45,622 nucleotides of DNA from Lysobacterales bacterium (GTDB lineage Bacteria > Pseudomonadota > Gammaproteobacteria > Xanthomonadales > SZUA-5). The notes beneath the pieces were generated by a model. That model was not told the origin of the DNA. It did not search any database and was given only the letters and a program-made list of their open reading frames with translations. Position 1 is the stretch's first letter. Each line of letters begins with the position of its first letter. The stretch is taken from positions 1 to 45,622 of the forward strand of contig JALHMG010000043.1 of NCBI GenBank assembly GCA_022844135.1, given 5' to 3'. The translations under genes were made by a program, and so were the position numbers. This document shows positions 1-6,878 of this stretch, one piece after another.

Positions 1-21
1 ATTCCGGCGCAAAGGTCCGGC

Positions 22-84
22 CTGGCGGCGCAGCCGCCAGTCGTTCGAGAGGGCGCATCGCATGCGATGCAAGCTTGCCCTCTC
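22..84. repeat. Two adjacent inverted repeats
   Basis: The first hairpin has arms CTGGCGGC (22-29) and GCCGCCAG (33-40) around the loop GCA. The second is nested: GAGAGGGC (47-54) and GCCCTCTC (77-84) enclose the perfect 16-base palindrome GCATCGCATGCGATGC (55-70). No U-tract follows either one, so they are not clear intrinsic terminators. They resemble the compact hairpins seen between genes elsewhere in this window and may be REP-like debris next to the decayed gene that follows. Confidence 0.6.
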
Positions 85-335
85 TCACCCTTCGCGATCT
101 TCCGCGTTCCCTCATGAAACATGCGGGCTGGACCAGGCCGTACGGCCAAGCGCTTCCCGCATCGGCACTGGCCACCACGTTGGTCTACGGCGACGACCTG
201 ATCAGCCGGACGCAACTGGCGCTGGCCGGCAACACCGCGCAGCGTGAAGAATGGCAACTGGCAGAGCTTCGCCGCTCTGATCGATGCATACCCTGCTAGG
301 CTCTCGGAAGCGGGCGTACAGGGGCGCGCAGGGAA
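85..335. other. Non-coding or decayed stretch before the ATPase remnant
   Basis: I find no convincing intact gene here. Frame pieces at 114-299 and 244-447 read as protein-like fragments in two different frames (for example LVYGDDLISRTQ near 180-215, then NWQSFAALIDAYPARL near 253-300). This suggests a gene broken by frameshifts. I cannot assign the fragments to a family with confidence. Confidence 0.3.
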
Positions 336-1153
336 ATGCATTGCGAGGTGGAATCTGCGTTCGAGGCGCTGCGTGGTGGCGGCGGCAGCGACAACGGTCC
401 GCGCATCGTGCTGTTGGAGTCCTTGGACGATGTCCGGCGCTGGATGAATGTGGAAGAGGGTACGGCGCGCGCGACACTGAAGGGCTTCAAGCAAATCAGT
501 ATCGACGAGGCGCTGGAACTGCGCCGCGATGATCCGGAACTCGGTGCGGTGGTCGAGCGCGCCGCACGCCTCGGCCTACCCTTGCTCAAGTGCGCCTATC
601 CCGACACCGATGCCGACGTCGCCGAAATGCTGCCTGCGCCGATTTCGCGGCGCCTCAACGCGCTGCCGCTGGCGAGCAGCGCGTTGAGGCTCGCGGTGCT
701 GCTGAACGATCCGGAGGGTGCGCGTCCCATCGAGTTCGCCATCGCCCGCCGCGTTGTGCCGATCCTGGCGCGCCTGAATCTAGTTCCTGCTGAAGTCGAC
801 GCTGCTGGCTGTGCTGGCGCAACGACTGGGCCGGCGCAATTGCAAACACTGCAAGGTTCCCGAGCCCGTCGATAGCCATGTTCGGGAAACGCTTGGCGTC
901 GGCTGCGACGAGGTGTTCTATGTCGGCCACGGTTGTCCACGCTGCGAGGGGCGCGGAGTCAAAGGACGCATCGGTATCTATGAGCTGTTGCAGGTAACGC
1001 CCGAGATCGCGCGCCTGATCGTGCCCGGCGCAGATGCCAACGCTATCCATGCGTTGGCCATTCAACACGGCATGACGTCGATCACCAGCAATGCCGTGAC
1101 GTTGGCGCGTGCCGGCGTGATCTCGCGAGGCGTTCAGCGTGCGCGTCGATTAG
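336..1153 (+). pseudogene. Type II secretion / type IV pilus ATPase (GspE/PilB family), core deleted
   Basis: The 5' part (about 336-780) encodes a MshEN-type N-terminal domain, including ARLGLPLL and ALPLASSALRLAVLLNDPEG. The 3' part resumes in another frame at about 784 with FLLKSTLLAVLAQRL, typical of the region just before the zinc site. It then has the four-cysteine pattern CKHC...CPRC and RIGIYELL of GspE/PilB ATPases. The central ATPase domain, with Walker A, Asp box, Walker B and His box, is missing at the junction near 780-784; roughly 250 residues would be expected there. A further single-base shift near 1120 is needed to read the normal tail SREAFSVRVD, which ends at TAG 1151-1153. 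The product cannot be a working ATPase. The next gene lies on the opposite strand and touches this tail. Whether it was a secretion or a pilus ATPase cannot be told from these ends. Confidence 0.75.
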
Positions 1154-1935
1154 GGCGATGTCCCTGGGATCGTGAATTCGGCCTCGTCGACCGCTTCCAC
1201 GCCGACACTTTCGAACCACTCCGGCCCGAGTTCCGACCTGACCGATCCACTGCAGCGCAGGTCGGCGATGATTTCGCCGCGGCGTTCGACCACGACGCCG
1301 GATTGTTCGCGAGTTTCGCCGTTATCGCCCCAGCGGCCGATGCCGGTGTAGACCACATAGGCATGATCGCCGCGGCGAAAGCGCAGCCAGCTTGCGCCGC
1401 CGCCGGCATAGGATTCGACACGGCCTTCGGCCGACAGTACCGGATCGGCGGGATACTCGGGCCAGATCAGCTCAGGCGTTTGGCCCGGCCGGCCGAATCG
1501 GTATTGCAGCCAGCTGCCCGATCGCCCGCCCGCGGAGTGGCAGACGGCCACTTGCCTGGCGCCCACGGCGCATTGGAACGCGGTGGCTTCGCCCTGAGCG
1601 CAGCTCGGACTTGCGGGATCGAGCTGCATGCGATCGATCAAGTTCACGGTATCGCTGCGTCCGCAATCCATATCGCCCTGACAGTCGGCGGCGAGTACTT
1701 GCGCCTCCTTCCAGGCAAGGCGCACCGGCTTGCCGATCAGCGCCTCGCTTTCCTCGCAAAGGCTGAAATCCGCCAGCAACGAGTGCGCCTCGCCGTTCAC
1801 CTCCAACTCTGCGTAGCAGGCGATATCGCCCGGCTGCAGCGCACGCAGCACGCCCTGGAGCGGAACGAAGTCCTCGGCGAGACCAGGTGCTGGCAGCAAA
1901 ACCAGTAGCGACAGGGCGGAGCGCGTTGGGATCAT
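1150..1935 (-). CDS. Secreted conserved protein of unknown function
   Basis: A 261-residue protein that begins with a signal peptide (MIPTRSALSLLVLLPAPGLA, cleavage likely before EDF). It is therefore predicted to be periplasmic or secreted. The C-terminal half contains several cysteines and the stretches FQCAVGARQVAVCHS, GGGASWLRFRRGDHAYVVY and GIGRWGDNG, a pattern I know from uncharacterised secreted proteobacterial proteins. The ATG at 1935 is chosen because it gives a clean signal peptide; the reading frame extends upstream to 2121, but that extension is arginine-rich and has no export signal. It lies 151 bases downstream of the Ser/Thr kinase on the same strand. Its last codons overlap the end of the convergent ATPase remnant. 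No enzymatic motif is recognised. Confidence 0.75.
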   Translation of the reverse strand: MIPTRSALSLLVLLPAPGLAEDFVPLQGVLRALQPGDIACYAELEVNGEAHSLLADFSLCEESEALIGKPVRLAWKEAQVLAADCQGDMDCGRSDTVNLIDRMQLDPASPSCAQGEATAFQCAVGARQVAVCHSAGGRSGSWLQYRFGRPGQTPELIWPEYPADPVLSAEGRVESYAGGGASWLRFRRGDHAYVVYTGIGRWGDNGETREQSGVVVERRGEIIADLRCSGSVRSELGPEWFESVGVEAVDEAEFTIPGTSP

Positions 1936-2086
1936 CGGCAAACTCGCATCACGACGGAAGCATCGAGTCTCTGCCGGTTCGCCGCGGGCGGCAAGCCGTG
2001 CCTGCAGCGCCGATCGCCTGCCGAGAACCGGGTTCCGCGCCAGCATCTCGATATGGCCCGGACAGCCGCGCCAGATGTCCGCAAAG

Positions 2087-4795
2087 CTACTTCGCCGCGG
2101 CCCGAATCTGCCGCAACACATGCCGTTGCGGCGGGTTCAATTCCTCATACTTCGCGTCGAGGATGCCGCCGAGCGCGGACAGCAGCGCATCGGCCTCTGC
2201 GGCGCGACCGACTTTTCGATAGCAGCCAGCGAGGTAGTGCGCGGCCATCGATTGCGCACGGGTGCTGGAATTCTTCAACCTCTCGGGATCGCTGCGCTCG
2301 GTCTCCAGCATGGGGATGGCGCGCTCGCAGCGGCCGGCAGCGGCCAACGCGCGAGCCAGCAACGGCAGCGAGCCTTGCGACTCCGGATGCGTCGGGCCCA
2401 GGATCCGGTGGCGTTCCCGATGCGTGGTTTCAGCGAGCCGCAGCGCCTCCTCGACGTTGCCGAGAATCAGCTCGTAGTCCGCCAGGTTGTGGGTCGCCAC
2501 ATACGTGTCCGGATTATCTGGGCCCAAGGTGCGCAGACGTCGCGCCAGGCTGTCGCGGGTGATGTCGGCGGCACTCGCGATATCGTCGCTGAGGGCGTAA
2601 TAAGCGCCCAAATTCAGCATCGAGCGCAAGGTGTCCGGGTGGTCGGCGCCGAGCGCGCGAATGCGCGTGTCGAGTATCGTCCGGGACATGGCGACCGCCT
2701 CCGGCAGTCGTCCCAGATTCGCGAGCGGGATCACTTTCGCCGACATGGCATTCAGCGTCGATGGGTGTTCGTTACCCTGCAGGCGTTGCCTGAGCCTCAC
2801 GACTTCCTCGCTCAGCTCAAGCGCCTTGGCAGGCTCGCCGCGACGCGCATAGTTAACGGACAGTTGCTCGATCGCGCCGATACGAAGCAAATCATCTTCG
2901 CTGCGCGTCGTCGCCATGCGCGTCAACAGGTCCTGCCACACCGGAAAGGCGCCCTCGAAATCGCCATTGCGCGAGAGCAACTGCGCCAGCGCCTGCATGG
3001 CGAGAATCGTTTCATCGCTGCTGCGGCCGAACACGCGCTCGAACTCGGGCAGCAGCGCGCGCGCCGCAGCGATGCTGTGCGCGAGCTTGCCGGCGCCCAG
3101 GCCGTCGATTTCGGCGCCGAGCATCTGGCTGCGCAACATCACCTCGGCATCGCCGGCAGCGCGCGCAGCCGCAGTCAGCGCTTCGATCTCGGTCGGAAGC
3201 TCTTGCCATCGACCGAGCGGACGCCGCCAGACCAGGGACATCAATTCCAGACGCCGCACCTTGTGCGCATCGCCGCCGATCGCCTGCCAGCGCGCCTTGG
3301 CGTTGGCGAGGGTGTCGACCGCGCGTTGATAGGCGCCGAGCGCTGCGTAGGATTCGGCGATGCTTTGCAACAGCTCCACGGCAACAACGGGCTGATCGGC
3401 AAGGTCGCGCTCGATGGTGGCGACACCGCGCCCCAGCAACTCCTCGCCCAGCAACTGGCGCGCAGCTTCGGTGGGGTTGGCGAGGGCCAGATCGCTTTCG
3501 AACTGCGCTACATCCGCCGCCGGCGCCGCTTTCGCGTATTGCTCGCGCAAGGTGGATCGCAGACGGGCACCCAAGGTCGCCGCATCGGCCTTGGAAAGCA
3601 TCTCCTTCTGGAAGGCGACAACCCGCTCCAGCTCTTGCTGCCGGGCCGACGCCAGATCGCGGTCGCGCTGCGCCTGCAACATGCTGTTGGTGACCGCGCC
3701 GAGGCCCGATAGCAGCAAGATGAGCAGCAGGCCCGCCAGGGTCACCGGCGTGCGGTTGCGCCTGACGTAAAGGCGTGCCCGATGCCAGCGCGAGACACGA
3801 CGCGCGCGTACCGGGCGGTGGCTCAGGAAGGCGCGCAAGTCTTCGATCAGCTCGCCGACCGATTCATAGCGGCTGCTGCGCCGGAGCGCCATCGACCGCG
3901 CAACAATGGCCTCCAGATCGCCGCCAGCCAATCGCGCCTCGCGCCCGCGCCCGCGCGAGCGCAATTGCTCGGGCACCGGCCGCGGCGACAGGCGCAGGTA
4001 ATCGAGCCGCAACTGCAGCATGTCCTCGGAACTCAACTCGGCCAGCGTGAAGGGCTGTGCGCCGCACACCAGCTCATACAACATCACGCCCAGGCCGTAG
4101 ACATCGCTGCGCGCATCGACGTCCGAGCCGTGGCCATCGAGATCGAGTCCGACCTGCTCCGGGCTCATGTAACCGCGCGTTCCTGCCAGCACAGAACTGC
4201 GCTGCTTTTGCCCGCGCCCGGCCGTGGTGGCGAGCCCAAAATCGATGATCTTCGGCTGCGGCGTGCCGTCGACATCCACCACCAGCACGTTGCCTGGTTT
4301 CAAATCCAGATGCACGATGCCGCGCTGGTGAGCGTGTTGCACGCCGAGGCAAACGCGTACGAACAGCTCGATGCGTGCCTGCAGCGGCAACTGCAGCCGT
4401 TCGCAGCAGCGATCGATGGGTTCGCCCGGCACGTACTCCATGGCGAGATAGGGAAAGCCGTCGGCCGTAGCGCCCGCCTCGAACACTTGTGCGATGGCCG
4501 GATGGCTCATCCGCGCCAGCGCCTGGCGTTCGATCTCAAAGCGCGCCAATGCTTTGGGTTCGGTCAACCGCTGCTGCATGAACTTCAGCGCGACCTGACG
4601 TTGCACAGGGTGCAACTGCTCGGCCAGGAACACCTGTCCCATCCCACCTTTGCCCAGCAGCCTGACCAACTCGAACGCGCCGAGACGCTGCCCCACCTGC
4701 AAATCGAAAGTCTCGCCAGTGGCGCCGGAAGACGTCAGCGGCACCTGATGCAGTGCCGGGGCAGGGGTGATGTGGGTGTCGTTGGCTTGAGTCAT
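2087..4795 (-). CDS. Transmembrane serine/threonine protein kinase with C-terminal repeats
   Basis: A 902-residue Hanks-type (PknB-like) kinase. The domain has the glycine loop GKGGMG (about 48-53), the lysine in VALKF (71), the catalytic loop HLDLKPGN (162-169), DFG (185-187) and SPEQ (211-214) in the activation segment. The usual HRD arginine is leucine, so this is a non-RD kinase. One transmembrane segment follows at about 350-370 (LAGLLLILLLSGLGAV). The remaining 530 residues are helical with repeated patterns such as LxxLGxxHPDTLxxxxNLxxxY, which are TPR/Sel-like and usually act in protein binding. The predicted topology is a cytoplasmic kinase with the repeat region across the membrane. 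The ATG at 4795 is preferred over a GTG/ATG 21 bases upstream because MTQAND starts the family-like region. Neighbours on the same strand are a small membrane protein upstream and a secreted protein downstream. Confidence 0.93.
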   Translation of the reverse strand: MTQANDTHITPAPALHQVPLTSSGATGETFDLQVGQRLGAFELVRLLGKGGMGQVFLAEQLHPVQRQVALKFMQQRLTEPKALARFEIERQALARMSHPAIAQVFEAGATADGFPYLAMEYVPGEPIDRCCERLQLPLQARIELFVRVCLGVQHAHQRGIVHLDLKPGNVLVVDVDGTPQPKIIDFGLATTAGRGQKQRSSVLAGTRGYMSPEQVGLDLDGHGSDVDARSDVYGLGVMLYELVCGAQPFTLAELSSEDMLQLRLDYLRLSPRPVPEQLRSRGRGREARLAGGDLEAIVARSMALRRSSRYESVGELIEDLRAFLSHRPVRARRVSRWHRARLYVRRNRTPVTLAGLLLILLLSGLGAVTNSMLQAQRDRDLASARQQELERVVAFQKEMLSKADAATLGARLRSTLREQYAKAAPAADVAQFESDLALANPTEAARQLLGEELLGRGVATIERDLADQPVVAVELLQSIAESYAALGAYQRAVDTLANAKARWQAIGGDAHKVRRLELMSLVWRRPLGRWQELPTEIEALTAAARAAGDAEVMLRSQMLGAEIDGLGAGKLAHSIAAARALLPEFERVFGRSSDETILAMQALAQLLSRNGDFEGAFPVWQDLLTRMATTRSEDDLLRIGAIEQLSVNYARRGEPAKALELSEEVVRLRQRLQGNEHPSTLNAMSAKVIPLANLGRLPEAVAMSRTILDTRIRALGADHPDTLRSMLNLGAYYALSDDIASAADITRDSLARRLRTLGPDNPDTYVATHNLADYELILGNVEEALRLAETTHRERHRILGPTHPESQGSLPLLARALAAAGRCERAIPMLETERSDPERLKNSSTRAQSMAAHYLAGCYRKVGRAAEADALLSALGGILDAKYEELNPPQRHVLRQIRAAAK

Positions 4796-4910
4796 GGCGA
4801 TCGCTCGTCGCCACAATGCCGACGCGATGCGGCAAACGCAATTGGTCCGCGCATTGGATGCGTCGCCCGCTGCCGAGGCAGAACCGCGTTGTCGGTGGCG
4901 AATCGAATTC

Positions 4911-5324
4911 TCACGGCGAGTGCGTCAATCGCATCTGGTTGGATCGCTGTGTCTGCCACCACGGAAAGATAGCGAACGCGATCTGACCGGCCAGTCCCAG
5001 CCAATGCTCCGGTTTCGCATATGCACTGAGATGCCCGGCCAGCGTTCGATCCAGCAGCAGAAGCGAGATCGCGGCCTCGGCGAGCATCAATAGCGCGAAG
5101 GCGAACGCACCCATCGCGACAGCGCGCGCAGGAGTCTGCGGCCAGTGCCTCAGGATGCGCGAGCAGGCGAACCAGGAAATGCCCAGGATGATGGGCAATT
5201 CGATCAGCACCGCAATGAGCGGCCCGACCGCCGGCAAAAGCAGCAAGGTACGCAGCACGCCCAGCGCAAAGCCGGCGGCAAAAACGGCCGCGAAATACAG
5301 GGCGCCTGCGAGCATTGAGTTCAT
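4911..5324 (-). CDS. Small integral membrane protein
   Basis: A 137-residue hydrophobic protein with about four predicted transmembrane segments: LAGALYFAAVFAAGFALGV, LIAVLIELPIILGISWFA, AFALLMLAEAAISLLLL and a weaker one around LGLAGQIAFAIFPWW. It begins MNSMLAGALYF at 5324; the upstream in-frame extension to 5366 is histidine/arginine-rich and unlikely to be translated. Similar short proteins with a LRTLLLLPAVGP segment are annotated as conserved hypothetical membrane proteins in Proteobacteria. It sits between the M50-ClpS gene (65 bases upstream) and the kinase (115 bases downstream) on the same strand. No catalytic motif is visible. Confidence 0.75.
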   Translation of the reverse strand: MNSMLAGALYFAAVFAAGFALGVLRTLLLLPAVGPLIAVLIELPIILGISWFACSRILRHWPQTPARAVAMGAFAFALLMLAEAAISLLLLDRTLAGHLSAYAKPEHWLGLAGQIAFAIFPWWQTQRSNQMRLTHSP

Positions 5325-5389
5325 GGCGGCATCTGGCGTGCGACGATGGTGGCGATGATCGCGCAAACAGGCGCGAACCTGCCTGGTGA

Positions 5390-6253
5390 TCAGACATCTG
5401 CCAGTTCAACCGTCACGGCACGGCAAATCAACGGATAGCCTCTCGCTCGCGCAGCTTCCTCAATGCTTCTTGCCGCAGACTCGGCGTGGGCCTTCGTAGG
5501 CATAGGCATCATCAGGCCACCGCTCGTGTGGATCATCAGCACCATGCGGGTCGCGTCGGCCATGGGCAGCTGTAACTGCTCGATAAGCTGGGTGACTACA
5601 AACTCCATCGGCGTTGCAGGGTCGTCCAAGAACTCGATCCCGCTGAATCCCGGTGGCAGAGCCGGCCGCCGATACGGGGCAGTGGCACCCGGCGCGCCTG
5701 GCATCGAAAGGGGCAACTTACGCAGTGCTCGCCAAACCAAGCGCAAGAGTACATACCCATCGGACGCGACACTCGTGTGCCGCGGATCGATCGGCCACAG
5801 GTTCAGAACGATCAAGATAGCGTTGCCGTATATGAAGGTAGCAGCAATGTAGTTCAACCAAGGTTTATTGGCTTGATCGATTGTCGGCAGCGCCAAAAGC
5901 GTAACCACGAGAAGCAAACACTGCGCGATCAGCCCTGCCGCCGTCGTGACGATCGCCGCTGCGTACGTTGTTGGCAAATCGAATTCGCACTGGCCACCCG
6001 ATCCGTCGAGATTGATGGCGCGCACATGTAATCCGAAGCTTACCGCCGCCAGCGCATGCCCGGCTTCATGCAAACAGATCAAAAACAGATAGGCGCACCA
6101 GAACACGGCGGCGACCTCGATGTCGAATCTCGACCAGACGAAGAACAACGCCGCGCCGAACAAAATCGCCCAGTGAACGCGTATCGGTACCGAGCCAACC
6201 TGGAGCAGTTGAACTGCGCCTGGATACGGCGTTGGAGGTGGAAGATTCAACAT
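5390..6253 (-). CDS. M50-family membrane metalloprotease fused to a ClpS-like adaptor domain
   Basis: A 287-residue protein joining two families. Residues 1-185 are a polytopic site-2-protease-like (M50) domain. It has the zinc motif HEAGH (62-66) in a membrane segment and the second conserved site NLWPI...DG (151-155, 165-166), which normally supplies the third metal ligand. Residues about 205-285 match ClpS: LDDPATPMEFVV (209-220), ATRMVLMIH with the substrate-contact histidine at 242, and a C-terminal AESAARSIEEAARARGYPL. ClpS proteins bind N-terminal destabilising residues and deliver them to ClpAP. Here the E. coli Asn-Asp-Asp-Tyr-Thr-Pro-Met-Glu-Phe segment reads Asp-Asp-Pro-Ala-Thr-Pro-Met-Glu-Phe, so the adjacent Asp, Thr and Met survive but the Asn is Asp. 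Both halves keep their key residues. The function of the fusion is inferred: membrane-tethered recognition of N-degrons. No Shine-Dalgarno sequence is obvious before ATG 6253. Confidence 0.85.
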   Translation of the reverse strand: MLNLPPPTPYPGAVQLLQVGSVPIRVHWAILFGAALFFVWSRFDIEVAAVFWCAYLFLICLHEAGHALAAVSFGLHVRAINLDGSGGQCEFDLPTTYAAAIVTTAAGLIAQCLLLVVTLLALPTIDQANKPWLNYIAATFIYGNAILIVLNLWPIDPRHTSVASDGYVLLRLVWRALRKLPLSMPGAPGATAPYRRPALPPGFSGIEFLDDPATPMEFVVTQLIEQLQLPMADATRMVLMIHTSGGLMMPMPTKAHAESAARSIEEAARARGYPLICRAVTVELADV

Positions 6254-6307
6254 CGTACGGCATGAGCGACGAGCGGAGCTGCGGGTAGCATGCCGAAGCC
6301 CTTCCGC

Positions 6308-6781
6308 TCAATCGAGCAGTACGAGGCCGCTATTGCGCTTCTCGGGCGCCAAGAATTGCCGCGGCTGTACGTGCGGCTCGCCAACGAGCGTTTGGGTAAA
6401 GTCTGGTGCCGCAAACTCCAGCAAGCCCTGCGGCCAGCTGATCGGGATTTTCCACCGCCAGGAACGATGGCCGTTCGGCCGAACCAACTCCGCGCGCTCA
6501 ATGCCCGTCATCATGAATGGGGACATCCCAGCGGTGGGCGTTGCGTAGTCGAGTTGGAGCTTCAATTCAGAAGCGCCGTGAAAACGAAGTACGGCCTGAC
6601 AAACGGTGAAAAGAAAGCCCGTTCCGGATGGCTGCCACCCGAGGACGAAATCGATATCCATCACCAGATCCGCACAGCCTTCGTCCTCGTTGAAGTGAAC
6701 CAGACGAAACCCATGGACATGCGCGTCATGCCAGCACAGCGCGTCAAAATCTTCGGTGCCCCAGCGCCTTCCGTTGATCAT
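6308..6781 (-). CDS. Conserved hypothetical protein
   Basis: A 157-residue protein starting MINGRRWGTEDFDALCWHDAH. It has ordered aromatic and acidic blocks such as HGFRLVHFNEDEG, LVMDIDFVLGW, GMSPFMMTGIERAEL and WRWKIPISWPQG. I recognise this pattern from short uncharacterised bacterial proteins but know no function. The frame remains open to a GTG at 6862, but that codon lies inside a terminator-like hairpin of the preceding gene, so the ATG at 6781 is preferred. It is first in a minus-strand series with the M50-ClpS gene 54 bases downstream. No signal peptide or membrane segment is seen, so it is probably cytoplasmic. Confidence 0.7.
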   Translation of the reverse strand: MINGRRWGTEDFDALCWHDAHVHGFRLVHFNEDEGCADLVMDIDFVLGWQPSGTGFLFTVCQAVLRFHGASELKLQLDYATPTAGMSPFMMTGIERAELVRPNGHRSWRWKIPISWPQGLLEFAAPDFTQTLVGEPHVQPRQFLAPEKRNSGLVLLD

Positions 6782-6840
6782 TGGCCACCAAGAACGACAG
6801 TGTGCGGCATGCGCGAAGATTGAGCAGACCTCGCGCAGAA

Positions 6841-6865
6841 GGGGTGGTTGTTTGCCAACCACCCC
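6841..6865 (-). terminator. Hairpin after the acyl-CoA reductase gene
   Basis: Perfect 10-base arms GGGGTGGTTG (6841-6850) and CAACCACCCC (6856-6865) surround a five-base loop. It lies 14 bases past the reductase stop codon. On the minus strand only a short TTCT follows the stem, so it is a weak or imperfect intrinsic terminator. Confidence 0.6.
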
Positions 6866-6878
6866 TGATCGGGAGCCG

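Noticed and set aside
114-299. Fragment LVYGDDLISRTQ resembling RHS repeat text
   Set aside because: Only a dozen residues fit, and the surroundings show no other RHS features. It is too short to call.
811-1908. Plus-strand frame continuing beyond the ATPase remnant
   Set aside because: Past about 1120 it is the antisense of the secreted protein gene at 1150-1935.
2075-3712. Long open frame on the plus strand inside the kinase gene
   Set aside because: It is the antisense of the Ser/Thr kinase and repeat region; the G+C-rich codon pattern keeps it open. The same applies to 3782-4972.
6782-6862. GTG start for the conserved hypothetical gene at 6308
   Set aside because: The codon lies in a terminator hairpin that follows the reductase gene.
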